Source: CAIWHR01 sp963708855
GTDB taxonomy: Bacteria; Pseudomonadota; Gammaproteobacteria; Burkholderiales; Casimicrobiaceae
Direction: 5' to 3'
DNA length: 64,000 nt
Assembly: GCA_963708855.1 (NCBI GenBank)
Contig: CAVPUM010000026.1
Coordinates: 39,116-103,115, forward strand
Shown here: piece after piece, positions 45,737 to 58,174 of the stretch
Numbering within the stretch: position 1 is the first letter of the stretch
Layout of the letters: every line of letters starts with the position of its first letter
Program-made: the position numbers and the translations under genes
Notes under the pieces: generated by a model
Told to the model about the DNA's origin: nothing
The model's database searches: none
Seen by the model: only the letters and a program-made list of their open reading frames with translations

Positions 45737-46619
45737 ATGATCAAGCCTTTCCTTCCGCTGTTTGCCAGCCTGACCCTCGGCGTGGTCGCCAACGAGGCCG
45801 TTGCACAGACCGAGTCCGGCTGCGCTGTCCCTCCAGGTCTACAACGCCGACGCCGGCAGCTTCCACGTCAACGCGGTCCTGGTATCCGGCAAGACGGACG
45901 CAGTACTCATCGATACCGGGTTCACTCAGGCAGATGCGCACCGGATCGCCGCGATGGTTCTCGACAGCCGCAAGACGCTGAAGACCATCTACATCAGCCA
46001 GGCCGACCCGGACTTCTACTTCGGCGCGGGTGTACTGAAGAAGCTGTTTCCCCAAGCGACGTTGATCGCGAGTGCGCCCACCGTGAAGAAGATCCACGCG
46101 ACGCTGCCCACCAAGCTGCAGGTGTGGGGGCCGCGACTGGGCGCCAATGCACCGACCGATGTACCGGTGCCTGAAATCATGTCCGGGAACACGATCATGC
46201 TGGAAGGCCAGACGCTCGAAATCAGGGGGCTGGACGATTCCCTCCCGCACCGCAGCTACGTATGGATTCCTTCTTTGAAAGCCATTGTGGGAGGGGTCAA
46301 TGTTTTCGCCGGTCTGCATGCCTGGACGGCTGACACTCAGACCGCGCAGGAGCGGGCCGACTGGAACAGGAAACTGGGCGCGATGGCAGCGCTTCAGCCA
46401 ACCACCGTCGTTCCTGGCCACATGCTGCCAGGCCAGAAGCAGGACGCTTCGCAGCTTTCCTACACCCAGTCTTACCTGACTCGCTTTGAATCAGAACTGG
46501 CCAAGGCGCCGAACTCGGCCGCGCTGATCGAGGCGATGAAGTCGGCCTATCCGGCAGCGGGCCTGATGGTGGCGCTTGAAATCGGCGCCAAGGTCAACAA
46601 GGGCGAAATGAAGTGGTGA
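45737..46619 (+). CDS. Exported MBL-fold protein with altered metal motif, frameshifted
   Basis: Metallo-beta-lactamase-fold protein with an N-terminal signal peptide (MIKPFLPLFASLTLGVVANE). The frame breaks near 45825 by one base, and the body continues as LSLQVYNADAGSFHVNAVLV in the next frame. The place of the family HxHxDH motif reads ISQADPDFYFG, so the metal-binding histidines there are lost or replaced. Later segments SYVWIPSLKAIVGG and VVPGHMLPGQ are normal. Restored length is about 293 residues. It may be a non-canonical or inactive member. Divergent LysR regulation is likely. Confidence 0.75.
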
Positions 46620-47139
46620 TGCAATGCAACTGAGCGCGCACTTGCCGGCATCGATCTCCGGACTCGCTACTGCATTTCCTCACGACACTGTGATGCTTAT
46701 GTAAAGCTCGAGGACGCTGCCGCTGCCAGCTTTTCAAGTAGCGGCACGCGTTCGCCCTGAGGGGCTTTCCATAAAAAGCATCTTTCCAGAATGGCCGGTC
46801 GGAGACTGTCGCCCTTCAGGTCTCGCGGCCCTAAGCTGCCGTTCGCTAACTACGGGACCCGACCCATTCCGGAAAAGCAGGCCCGCCGACAGCGGGCGTT
46901 CGGTGACGCCAGAGCGGAGTTGATGCGCGATGTAACTCCCGAATTCCTAAGGAATTGCGCGGAATTGGCTACACTGTCCGCGTATATGCAGCCAATAGGT
47001 ATGGGCAAAGCGGTGAACACAGACGAGCGAGCCGCCGCCTGTCGGAGTACGAAGGGAGGATTCGCGACCGACCTAACCCCAGCCTAACCCCAGAAATCGG
47101 AAGGACCGTCAGGCTGAGAGCCTAACTTCCTAATTTTAT
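46620..47139. other. Stretch between the last island gene and tRNA-Phe
   Basis: About 520 bases. One open frame of 98 codons at 46791-47087 resembles no family I know and has no good ribosome site, so I do not call it. No integrase remnant is recognisable. A tandem repeat lies at 47072-47093. Confidence 0.5.
47072..47093. repeat. Tandem 11-bp direct repeat beside tRNA-Phe
   Basis: Two perfect copies of CCTAACCCCAG (47072-47082 and 47083-47093), 47 bases from the tRNA 3' end. Position on the island side of the attachment site fits integrase arm-type or excisionase sites, but this is only suggested by place. Confidence 0.6.
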
Positions 47140-47215
<76 letters not shown>

Positions 47216-47286
47216 AAGGGGCGAATTATAGCAGCCGGATGCCGCCCGCCGGAACCACTGGCCGCACCGGAACGACCGGTGCGGCT

Positions 47287-48229
47287 TCATTCCCCGAAAA
47301 ACGCCAGCAGTTCGAGCAAGCGTCTCCTCCGGCGCTTCCTCGGCCAGGAAGTGCCCCGACGGCAGCGCCCTGCCGCGCACGTCGCGCGCGACGCCTTTCC
47401 AGTCGGCCATCGGGTCGAACAACCGGTTGACCACGCCCTTCGTTCCCCACAGGGCCAGCAATGGGCATTCGACCCTGGCCGTCGCGCGTCCGCGGCGTCG
47501 TGCTCGAGATCGATCGTGGCTGCCGCGCGATAGTCCTCGCAGGTCGCGTGGATCGTCGCCGGGTCGCGAAAGCAGCGCTCGTATTCGGCGAGCGCGCGCG
47601 GATCGAAGTGCTGGAGTCCCGACGACCAGCCGGCGAGCTTCCTGCGCAGGTAGTAGACCGGATCGGCGCCGATCAGCCGCTCGGGCAGGTCGAACGGCTG
47701 GATCAGGAAGAACCAGTGGTAGTACGCCGTCGCGAACGCCTTGTCGGTGCCGGCGTACATCGATCCGCGTCGGCGAGATGTCGAGCACGGCGACGCGCTC
47801 GACCGCGTGCGGATGATCGAGGCACAGCCGGTGCGCGACGCGCCCGCCGCGATCGTGGCCGGCGAGCCTGAATCGCGCGAAGCCCAGCGTGCGCATCACC
47901 TCGACCTGGTCCGCCGCCATCGCGCGCTTCGAGTAGTTGACGTGGCCGACGCCGCCGTCGGGCTTCGACGAATCGCCGTAGCCGCGCAGGTCGCTGCAGA
48001 CGACGGTGAAACGCTCGGCGAGGCGCGGTGCGATCCGGTGCCACATCGCGTGCGTCTGCGGATAGCCGTGCAGCATGAGCAGCGGCGGGCCGCTGCCGCC
48101 GACGACGCAGTGGATCGTCGCGCCGGAGATCGCGATCGATTGCGCGCGGAAACCCGGGAACAGCGGATCGGCGACTCCGTTCACGCTCCGATCCACCTTC
48201 GCGCCGGACCAAGTGCGTCGCGCCGCCAC
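47287..48229 (-). CDS. Alpha/beta hydrolase, haloacetate/fluoroacetate dehalogenase-like, frameshifted
   Basis: Alpha/beta hydrolase similar to fluoroacetate dehalogenases. Visible are the oxyanion segment LLMLHGYPQTHAMW, DLRGYGDSSKP, the nucleophile Asp in AGHDRGGRVAHRL, and LWGTKGVV in the cap/C-terminal part. The protein is split over at least three frame changes (near 47770, 47490 and 47330) and ends LLELLAFFGE at 47287. Restored length is about 310 residues, as in the family. The start is uncertain; the frame is open from 48229. It follows the Ldh-family gene on the same strand. Confidence 0.75.
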
Positions 48230-48260
48230 GTCTCATGCGCCTGGTCCTGCGAATCCGGCG

Positions 48261-49323
48261 TCAGCCGGCAAGGGCCCGCGCCGCGTTCGCGTCGATGCCC
48301 ACCGACGCGGCGGCGGCGAGCGAGGTCCGCCCAGGTCTTGTCGTCGAGCGCCACGCCGTTCGCGAGCCGCGACGCGCGATTGCGCCGCTCGACCTCGCCG
48401 GGCGCGAGCACCGGCTCGCCGGGTTTCGCCGGCGCCGACGCCTTGACGAAATCGACGAAACGGCGCGCCTCGCGCGCGACGTCCGCCGTCGGCGATCGTA
48501 GACGGCCGGCGCGATGTAGATCGACAGCATGTTGTTGCGCAGGACCGGATCGTCGGCATCCGAGCTCTTGCCCGTGGACACCGCGCCCGCAAGCAGGTCG
48601 GTGACCATCGAAAGTCCCGAGCCCTTGTGCGCGCCGACGGTGAGCAGCGCGCCGCCGTCGTAGAAGTCCTTCGGGTCCGTGGTCGGCGCGCCGTCGCTTG
48701 TCGATGATCCAGCCCGCGGGCACCTGCTCGCCCTTGTTCAGCGCCACCATCAGCTTGCCCTCGGCGACGGTCGACGTGGTCACGTCGAGCACCACCGGAT
48801 CGCCGCCCTCGACCGGCACGCCGATCGAGATCGGATTCGTCGAGAGCCGGCGGTCGCTGCCGCCGAACGGCGCGACGCGCTGCGCACCCGAGGTGTTGAG
48901 AAAATGCAGCGACACCTGGCCGGCCGCGGCCGCCATGTCCGCCCAGTCGCCGACCCGCCCGAGATGGCCGCAGTTGCGCAGGCCGATCATCGCGATGCCC
49001 GTCTCGCGCGCCTTCGCGATGCCGAGCTTCGCCGCGAACTCGCCGGTGACCTGGCCGAAGCCGCGATTGCCGTCGACGATGGCGATCGTGTCGCTGTCGA
49101 ACACGACGGTCGGCGCCGTGTTGGGCCGCAGCGTGCCGTCGCTGATCCATTCGAGGTACCGCGGCGACGCGCAGCACGCCGTGCGAATCGTGGCCGACGA
49201 GATTCGAATCGACGAGCCGCCGCGCGATGGTCTTCGCTTCGTCGTCGCCGCAGCCCGCCCCTTGCATGATCGCGGCGACGAGCGTCGGCGAGCTTCGGGA
49301 TGCAGCGACGGTCAGTGTCGTCA

Positions 49324-49324
<1 letters not shown>
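48261..49324 (-). CDS. Ldh-family (malate/L-sulfolactate-type) dehydrogenase, frameshifted
   Basis: NAD(P)-dependent oxidoreductase of the malate/L-lactate/ureidoglycolate dehydrogenase family (non-Rossmann). It starts MTTLTVAASRSSPTLVAAIM. Segments DSNLVGHDSHGVLR (catalytic His region), VDGNRGFGQVTG, IGLRNCGHLGRVGDWADM and TNPISIGVP are diagnostic. At least four single-base frame changes split it (near 49180, 49150, 48690 and 48480). Restored length is about 350 residues. Its ATG overlaps the IlvD-family stop (TGATG), so translation is coupled. Substrate unknown. Confidence 0.78.
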
Positions 49325-51058
<1,734 letters not shown>

Positions 51059-51253
51059 GGCGAGCTCCGGTCGAGTTTCGCTCGGGCATTATACGCAGCG
51101 GGTTCAGGCATTCCGGGTGGACGACCACCGCTTGCGTATGGCCGCGTCGCGCTATATTGGCGGCTCGAACCCGCGGCGTCGCGGCCGCGCGCCGTCCGCA
51201 ACCGATTGTCGCGGCGCCACCGGCCCGTCGGTGAAAATCTCGAGGAGGTTGCC

Positions 51254-52334
51254 ATGGCTTTCCGCCGCAGCGCAATCCCGCATTTCCGCGCGCTCGCTGC
51301 CGGCCCTCGTGCCGGCCGGCATCCTGGTCATCCTCGCATTGCTGGCGCCGATCCTCGGCCATGCCGCGACGCCGGCCGCGGCCGAAGCGAAGGACGCTAC
51401 CGCGAGCGCCGCAGACCCCCGACGCCGAGACGCTTCTTCCAGTCGATCTTCAAGGTCCGCGCCCGCGCGGTGCCCGAACGCACGCAGCAGCGCGACTCTC
51501 GGCCAGGAGCGCGAAGGCACGGGTGTCGTCATCGGCGACGACGGCTTGATCCTGACCGTCGGCTACCTGATCGTCGAAGCCGACGAGGTGAGCCTCGTCG
51601 ACCAGAAGGGCCGGACCCTTCCGGCGCGCGTGGTCGCCTACGACCACGCGACGGGATTGGGTCTCGTGCGCGCCATCGTGCCGCTCGCCGCGCCGCCGCT
51701 GCCGCTCGGCGAATCGGGCAAGCTCGCCGATCGCGATCCCGTGATGATCGTGAACCACGCCGGCGCGACGACGTGACGCTCGCCTACGTCGTGTCGACGC
51801 GGCCGTTCACCGGCAACTGGGAGTACCTGCTCGAACAGGCGATCTTCACGTCGCCGCCGACGCTGAACTGGAGCGGCGCGGCGCTCGTCAACCGCGATCT
51901 GAAGCTCGTCGGCATCGGCTCGCTGATCGTGCGCGAGGCGGCCGCCGGCGAGGCGACACTGCCGGGCAACATGTTCGTGCCCGATCGATGCCCTGAAGCC
52001 GATTCTTCCCGATCTGGTGCGAACGGGGCGGCGCGCCGGTCCCGCGCGGCCGTGGCTCGGCGTGGCCGCCGACGAAGTGCAGGGGCGCCTGCTGGTCTCG
52101 CGCGTGTCGCCGGACGGACCGGGCGACCGGGCCGGAATCAAGGTCGGCGACATCATTCTCGGCGTCGGCGGCGAAGGCGTGCGCACGCAGGCGGAGTTCT
52201 ACCGCAAGGTGTGGGGACGCGGCATGGCCGGCACCGACATTCCGCTGCGCGTGCTGCAGGGTGTGGACGTCAAGGAGCTTGCCGTGCACTCGATCGATCG
52301 CGTCGAGTACTTCCGCCCGAAGACCACGCACTGA
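51254..52334 (+). CDS. HtrA-like S1C-family protein with PDZ domain, lacking the catalytic triad, frameshifted
   Basis: Trypsin-like fold followed by a PDZ domain, with an N-terminal signal segment (MAFRRSAIPHFRALA, then LVILALLAPILGHAA in the next frame). In active DegP/HtrA the His is in a TNxHVV-type segment; here it reads ILTVGYLIVEADEV. The Asp position (normally D-L-A) reads DHATGLGLVRA, and the GNSGGPL nucleophile loop reads NWSGAALV. The PDZ part (PWLGVAADEVQGRLLVSRVS) is intact. So this looks like a pseudo-protease that binds peptides. At least four frame changes are present; restored length is about 360 residues. Confidence 0.72.
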
Positions 52335-52443
52335 CCAGGCGCTCGGCCGGCGCGCTCCGCTGCCCGGCTCACCGCCAAGCGTCCGGTAGAATGCGCGGGT
52401 TTGCTGCGCGTTGCGCGAATGCGCGCGCCCGCGCCCCTCTCCG

Positions 52444-54488
52444 ATGCTCCTCTACGCCGCCACCATCTTCGTCAGCGCCTTCCTGCTGTTCCTGGTGCAG
52501 CCGGTCGTCGCGAAGCAGATCCTGCCGTGGTTCGGCGGCTCGGCCGCGGTCTGGACGACGTGCCTCGTCTTCTTCCAGACCGCGCTGCTCGCAGGCTACG
52601 CGTACTCGCGACTTCGTCGTGCACCGGCTCGGTGCGCGCACGCAAGTCAAGCTGCACACGGTGCTGCTGATCGTGTCGATTGCACTGCTTCCGATCGTCC
52701 CGGGCGCGTACTGGAAGCCGACCGGCGCCGAGAGCCCGTCGTGGCTGATCCTGGGCCTGCTGGTGGCGACCATCGGGCTGCCGTACTTCCTGCTGTCGAC
52801 GACGAGCCCGCTGGTCCAGGTATGGTTCGCGCGCGCGCGGCCCGGCGCGAGCCCGTACCGGCTGTTCGCGCTGTCGAATCTGGCGTCGATGCTCGCGCTC
52901 GTCGGCTACCCGTTCCTGTTCGAGCCGTGGGCGCCGACGCGCACGCAGGCGATGGGCTGGTCGGTCGCCTACGTGCTCTTCGTCGGTCTGTGCGCCGCCG
53001 CGGGCTGGTCGAGCCTGAAGCACGCGGCCGCTCCCGCCGTCCGCCCGCCACCGAACAGCGGCGAACGACGCGACGACGCAGTCCCGGACGAGCCGCCGCC
53101 GACCGCCGCCCGCCAGATCCTCTGGTGCGTGCTGGCCGCGACCGGGTCGCTGTTGCTGCTCGCGGTGTCCAACCACATCACGCAGAACATCGCCGCCGTG
53201 CCATTGCTCTGGATCGCGCCGCTCGCGATCTACCTGCTCACGTTCATCCTCTGCTTCGACGGCAAGGGCTGGTACCGGCGCGACACGCTTCTCGCGATGC
53301 TCGCGGCCGGCCTCTGCGTCATGGCATGGACGCTCGCCGACTCGAAGCTGACGCACGAGCTTGCCCTCCAGATCGGAGTCTTCTGCGGCGGGCTGTTTCT
53401 GGCCTGCATGTTCTGCCACGGCGAGCTGGTCGGATTGAAGCCGGCACCAATGCACCTGACACGGTTCTACCTGATGATCTCGCTGGGTGGCGCGCTCGGC
53501 TCGGCGCTGGTCGGAATCGTCGCGCCGCTGGTGCTGCCCGCGTACTTCGAGCTCGCGGGCGGGCTCGTCGCCATCGCGCTGCTCCTGCTCTGGCAGGTAC
53601 GCCGGGAGCATCTCGTGTTCGGCGCGCTGGCGGCGGTGGCCGTGCTGACGACGGCCGGCTGCGCGGTATGGGGCATCGTCGAGTTCTACGACGACACGAT
53701 CGTCGCCACCCGCAACTTCTACGGCGTGCTGCGCGTTCAGGATCTTGGCCGGAACAACGCCAACCATCGCCGGTCGCTGATCCACGGCACGATCCTGCAC
53801 GGCACGCAGTACCTCGAGCCCGAGCTTGGGCGGGCGCCCGACGACCTACTATACGGGCACGTCGGGCATCGGGCGCCTCCTGGAGTCGCGGCACCCCACG
53901 CTGACGCCGCTCAAGGTCGGCGTGATCGGACTGGGCACCGGCACGCTGGCGGTCTACGGCGCCAGGGGCGACGTCTACCGCTTCTACGAAATCAATCCGG
54001 ACGTCATCACCGTCGCGCAGCGCGACTTCACCTACCTTCGCGACAGCGACGCGACGATCGAGCTGCAGCTGGGCGACGCGCGTCTGTCGCTCGAGCGCGA
54101 GCCGGCGCAGCAATTCGACGTCCTCGCGATCGACGCCTTCTCGAGCGACGCGATACCGGTGCACCTCATCACGTCGGAGGCACTCGCCATCTATCGGCGG
54201 CACATGAAGCCGGGCGGCATCATCGCGTTTCACGTGACCAACCGGTTCCTGAACCTGGTTCCGGTCGTCGAAGGCCTGGCCGCACGTCACACGGCCTGTA
54301 CATGATCCACATCGCCGACGACGGCGAGGACTCGCTCGCGAGCCGCAGCGACTGGCTGCTGCTGTCCGACCGGCGGGAAGCGCTCGATCACCCCGACGCT
54401 CACCGAAGCCGCGACGGAAGTCGAAGTGCGCAAGGACTGGCGCCTGTGGACCGACGATTTCAACAACCTGGTCCAGGTGCTGAAGTAG
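52444..54488 (+). CDS. Membrane-fused spermidine synthase-like protein, frameshifted
   Basis: Large protein (about 680 residues restored). The N-terminal half has at least ten membrane helices, starting LLYAATIFVSAFLLFLVQPV. The C-terminal half is a spermidine synthase-like Rossmann methyltransferase fold, with VGVIGLGTGTLAVYG, YEINPDV and DVLAIDAFSSDAIPVHL. Such fused proteins are common, but polyamine synthase activity is not proven for most. The frame breaks near 52605, 53835, 54290 and 54400. It ends VLK at 54488 and lies 30 bases before mtnA. Its link to methylthioadenosine chemistry is supported only by that neighbour. Confidence 0.75.
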
Positions 54489-54518
54489 CGAGCGGCAGCG
54501 CGCAAGCGCAGCGTTACA

Positions 54519-55650
54519 ATGGCGCGCGTGCCATCCGCAGCGCCATCCGTCGCCCTCGGCCGCGATCCCGCGGACTACCGTGCGCTGGTGCGCCCCGCCG
54601 GCGCGCGGTTCGTCGAAGATCATCGACCAGCGCGCCTGCCGCATGTCGTGGTCACGACGAGGATCGCCGACGCCGATACGGCGGCGGCGGCGATTCGCGA
54701 CATGTGGGTGCGCGGCGCTCCGCTCATCGGCGCGGTGGGCGCCTACGGCCTCGCGCTGGCTCTCGATCGCGATGCCTCCGATGCGGCGCTCGCGAGGGCG
54801 CACGCGCTGCTCGACGCGACGCGGCCCACGGCGGTCAACCTGCGCTGGGCGCTCGATCGCGTGCGTGCTGCCGTCACGATCCTCACCGAGGGCGAGCGCG
54901 CCGATGCCGCATGGCGCGAGGCGGACGCCATCGCCGCGGAAGACGTGGCGATCAATCACGCGATCGGCCTGCACGGCCTCGCGGCTGTTGCGCGACAATC
55001 GCCGACCGGAAGAGGCGGCACCGTCCAGGTCATGACCCACTGCAACGCCGGCGCGCTCGCCACCTGCGGCTGGGGCACCGCCACGGCGCCCGTGTTCCTG
55101 GCCCACGCGGCCGGGGTCCCGGTCCACGTCTGGGTCAGCGAGACGCGCCCGCGCCTGCAGGGCGCCAATCTCACCGCATGGGAGCTCGCGGCGCGCGGCG
55201 TGCCGCACACGCGTGTTCGTCGACAGCGCCAGCGGATTCCTGATGCGGCGCGGCGACGTCGACATCGTCATCGTCGGCGCCGATCGCGTCGCGGCCAACG
55301 GCGACGTCTGCAACAAGATCGGCACCTACGACAAGGCGCTCGCCGCGGCCGACAACGACGTGCCGTTCTATGCCGCGGTGCCGTCGCCGACGCTCGACTT
55401 CGCGCTGACTTCCGGCGACGCGATTCCGATCGAGTCGCGCGACGCCGACGAGGTGCTGAGCGTGACCGGACGCGACGCGCAGGGGCAGCCGGTGACGGTC
55501 GCGCTTGACGCCGTCCGGCACGCGGGCGGTGAACTACGCGTTCGACGTGACACCGGCGCGGCTCGTCGCCGGACTCGTCACCGAGCGCGGCGTCGCCCGC
55601 GCCACGCAGCACGGACCTCGCGGCCATGTTCCCGGAACGCGTGCGCATGA
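54519..55650 (+). CDS. mtnA: S-methyl-5-thioribose-1-phosphate isomerase, frameshifted
   Basis: Isomerises methylthioribose-1-phosphate to methylthioribulose-1-phosphate in methylthioadenosine salvage. Catalytic Cys is in MTHCNAGALATCGWGTA and catalytic Asp in VIVGADRVAANGDVCNKIGTY. MWVRGAPLIGAVGAYG is the N-terminal signature. Frame changes lie near 55213, 55525 and 55600. Restored length is about 375 residues, within the family range. Its presumed stop TGA at 55648-55650 overlaps the aldolase ATG (ATGA), so the two are coupled. Confidence 0.83.
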
Positions 55651-56352
55651 GCGCCGCGACCATGGGGGCACACTCGGGCGTTTCCAGGGAGAGCGAACAG
55701 GCACTGCGCAGCGCGGTGATCGCGACGGCGCTCGCGATGAACGCGCGCGGCATCAACCGCGGCAAGTCGGGCAACGTCAGCGCACGGCTCGCGCATGCCG
55801 GCTTCGACGGCTTCGTCGTGACGCCGACCGGGCTCGCCTACGACGAGACCCGGCCGGAAGACATCGTCCCGGTCACGCTCGACGGCGAGGCCCGGGGCTC
55901 GCGGCTCCCGTCGTCCGAATGGCGGTTTCATCGCGACATCTATCGCGCCAGGCCGGAGGTGAACGCCGTGGTGCACACGCACGCGCCGTTCGCCACCACG
56001 CTCGCGTGCCTGTCGCGCGGCATTCCCGCGTTCCACTACATGGTCGCCGTGGCCGGAGGCCGCGACATCCGGTGCGCGCCGTATGCGACGTTCGGCACGC
56101 AGGAGCTGTCCGACCACGTGCTCGCCGCGCTCGACGGGCGCCGCGCGTGCCTCCTCGCCCACCACGGGATGATCGCCGTCGGAGCTTCGCTGCCCGACGC
56201 GCTGGCGCTCGCGGTCGAGGTCGAAACGCTCGCCGAGATCTACTGGCGCGCGCTGTCGATCGGCCGAGCCCGAGACGCTCGCCGACGCCGAAATGGACGT
56301 CGTGCTCGAGAAGTTCAGGACCTACGGACAGCCGCGGCGCGCGGAGGAGTGA
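55647..56352 (+). CDS. Class II aldolase/adducin-family protein (Ald2-like), frameshifted
   Basis: Zinc-dependent class II aldolase of about 235 residues, start MSAATMGAHSGVS. GKSGNVSAR binds phosphate, VVHTHAPFAT and LAHHGMIAVG carry the metal-binding histidines. One frame change near 56267 leads to EPETLADAEMDVVLEKF and the end at 56352. The overlap with mtnA points to cleavage of methylthioribulose-1-phosphate to DHAP and a methylthio-aldehyde, as in the DHAP shunt (Ald2). An L-fuculose-phosphate aldolase or MtnB-type activity cannot be excluded from sequence alone. Confidence 0.78.
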
Positions 56353-56435
56353 CGCGATCGCCGGGGACCCACGCGCTGTTGCGCCGCCGCCGCCGTCGGC
56401 TACACTGCCGATCGACCACCCACACGAGAGCCTCC

Positions 56436-57941
56436 ATGCCCGATCCGCTGCCCATTGCGAAGACATCGAGACAGACCGAGCTCTGCCTGCTGCCGGCGCT
56501 CGCCAATCGCCACGGCCTGATCACCGGCGCGACCGGCACCGGAAAGACCGTCACGCTGCAGGTGATGGCCGAGCGCTTTTCGCGGATCGGCGTCCCGGTG
56601 TTCATGGCGGACGTCAAGGGCGATCTGTCGGGCATCACGCCAACCCGGCGCAGCGTCGCCGAAGTTCCTCGAGCGCCTCAAGCTGATCGGCGCGGACGGA
56701 ACCCGCCTACGCCGGATGCCCGGCGGTGTTCTGGGACGTCTACGGCGAACAGGGTCACCCGATCCGCGCGACGGTCTCGGACCTGGGTCCGCTGCTGCTG
56801 TCGCGCGTGCTCAACCTCAACGAGACGCAGATCGGGCGTGCTGGCGCTCGTCTTCAAGGTGGCCGACGACAACGGTCTGCTGCTGCTCGACCTCAAGGAT
56901 CTCCGCGCGATGCTGCAGCACGTCGGCGACCACGCGCAGGAGCTGCAGACCAATTACGGCAATGTCTCCGCCGCCAGCGTCGGCGCGATCCAGCGCGGCC
57001 TGCTGGCGCTCGAGCAGCAGGGCGCGCGAGCAAGTTCATCGGCGAGCCGATGCTCGACGTCGACGACCTCCTCCAGACCGGCGACGGCGGCAACGGCGTG
57101 ATCAACATCCTCGTCGCGGACAAGCTGCTCAACGCGCCGAAGCTGTATTCGACGCTGCTGCTGTGGCTGCTCTCCGAGCTGTACGAACGGCTGCCCGAGG
57201 TCGGCGACCGCGACAAGCCGAAGCTCGTCTTCTTCTTCGACGAGGCGCATCTGCTGTTCACCGACGCGCCGAAGTCGCTGCTGGACAAGATCGAGCAGGT
57301 CGTGCGCCTGATCCGCTCGAAGGGCGTCGGCGTCTACTTCGTCACGCAGAACCCGCTCGACGTGCCGGAGACGGTGCTCGGCCAGCTCGGCAATCGCGTC
57401 CAGCACGCGTTGCGCGCGTTCACGCCGCGCGACCAGAAGGCGGTCAAGGCGGCCGCCGAGACCATGCGCGCCAATCCGAAGCTCGACACCGAGAAGGCGA
57501 TCACCGAGCTCGGCGTCGGCGAGGCGCTGGTGTCGTTCCTCGACGCCAAGGGGCGCCCGGAGATGGTCGAGCGCGCCTACATCCTGCCGCCGCGCGAGCC
57601 GCATCGGCCCGGCGACACCGGAGGAGCGGCAGCGCGTCATGGCGGGCTCGGGGCTCGCCGCGACCTACGACAAGCCGGTCGACCGCGAATCGGCCTACGA
57701 GCGGCTGAAGGGACGCGCGCAGGCGGCACCGCCCGCCGGCGACGGCGCCGCGCCCGCAGGCGGCGGAGGCTGGACGGATTCGATCAAGGACTCGCTGGGC
57801 GGCCTCCTCGCGGGCAGCGGGCGCAAGGACAGCATCGTCGAGGCCGTCGCCAAGAGCGCCGCGCGGACGGTGGGCTCGACGATCGGGCGCGAAATCGTCC
57901 GCGGCGTGCTGGGCTCGCTGCTGGGCGGACGTCGCCGCTGA
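56436..57941 (+). CDS. DUF853 HerA-type ATPase (YjgR-like), frameshifted
   Basis: P-loop ATPase of the HerA/FtsK group with the DUF853 domain. It has Walker A GATGTGKTVTLQV, MADVKGDLSGI, Walker B KLVFFFDEAHLLF and the VYFVTQNPLDVPETVLGQLG segment. A Gly/Ala-rich linker (about 57730-57770) precedes a small C-terminal part ending SLLGGRRR. At least five frame changes occur (near 56655, 56700, 56835, 57030 and 57620). Restored length is about 500 residues, as in the family. The role is unproven; related proteins translocate DNA. Single gene. Confidence 0.8.
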
Positions 57942-58174
57942 GGCTTGTCGCCGGCCGCGGGTTGCCGCGGCGCCACCGGATCGCCGCCCCACGCGCACCG
58001 GGCCCGTTCGAACACGTTGTCGCGTACACGCTTCGGTTGCGGCCACGCACCCGCAAGATGGCACGACCCTTGCTCGCAATGCGGCAAGGCGCGCTACTCG
58101 CGTGCCGAATTGCAGCCGTTGGGCACATTCTGCCGGACTGTCCGGCACCGCAATCCGTCGTCGGTCGGCCACTC

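Noticed and set aside
46791..47087. A 98-residue plus-strand frame before tRNA-Phe
   Set aside because: No recognisable family, no ribosome site, and a composition that fits chance; left as uncalled.
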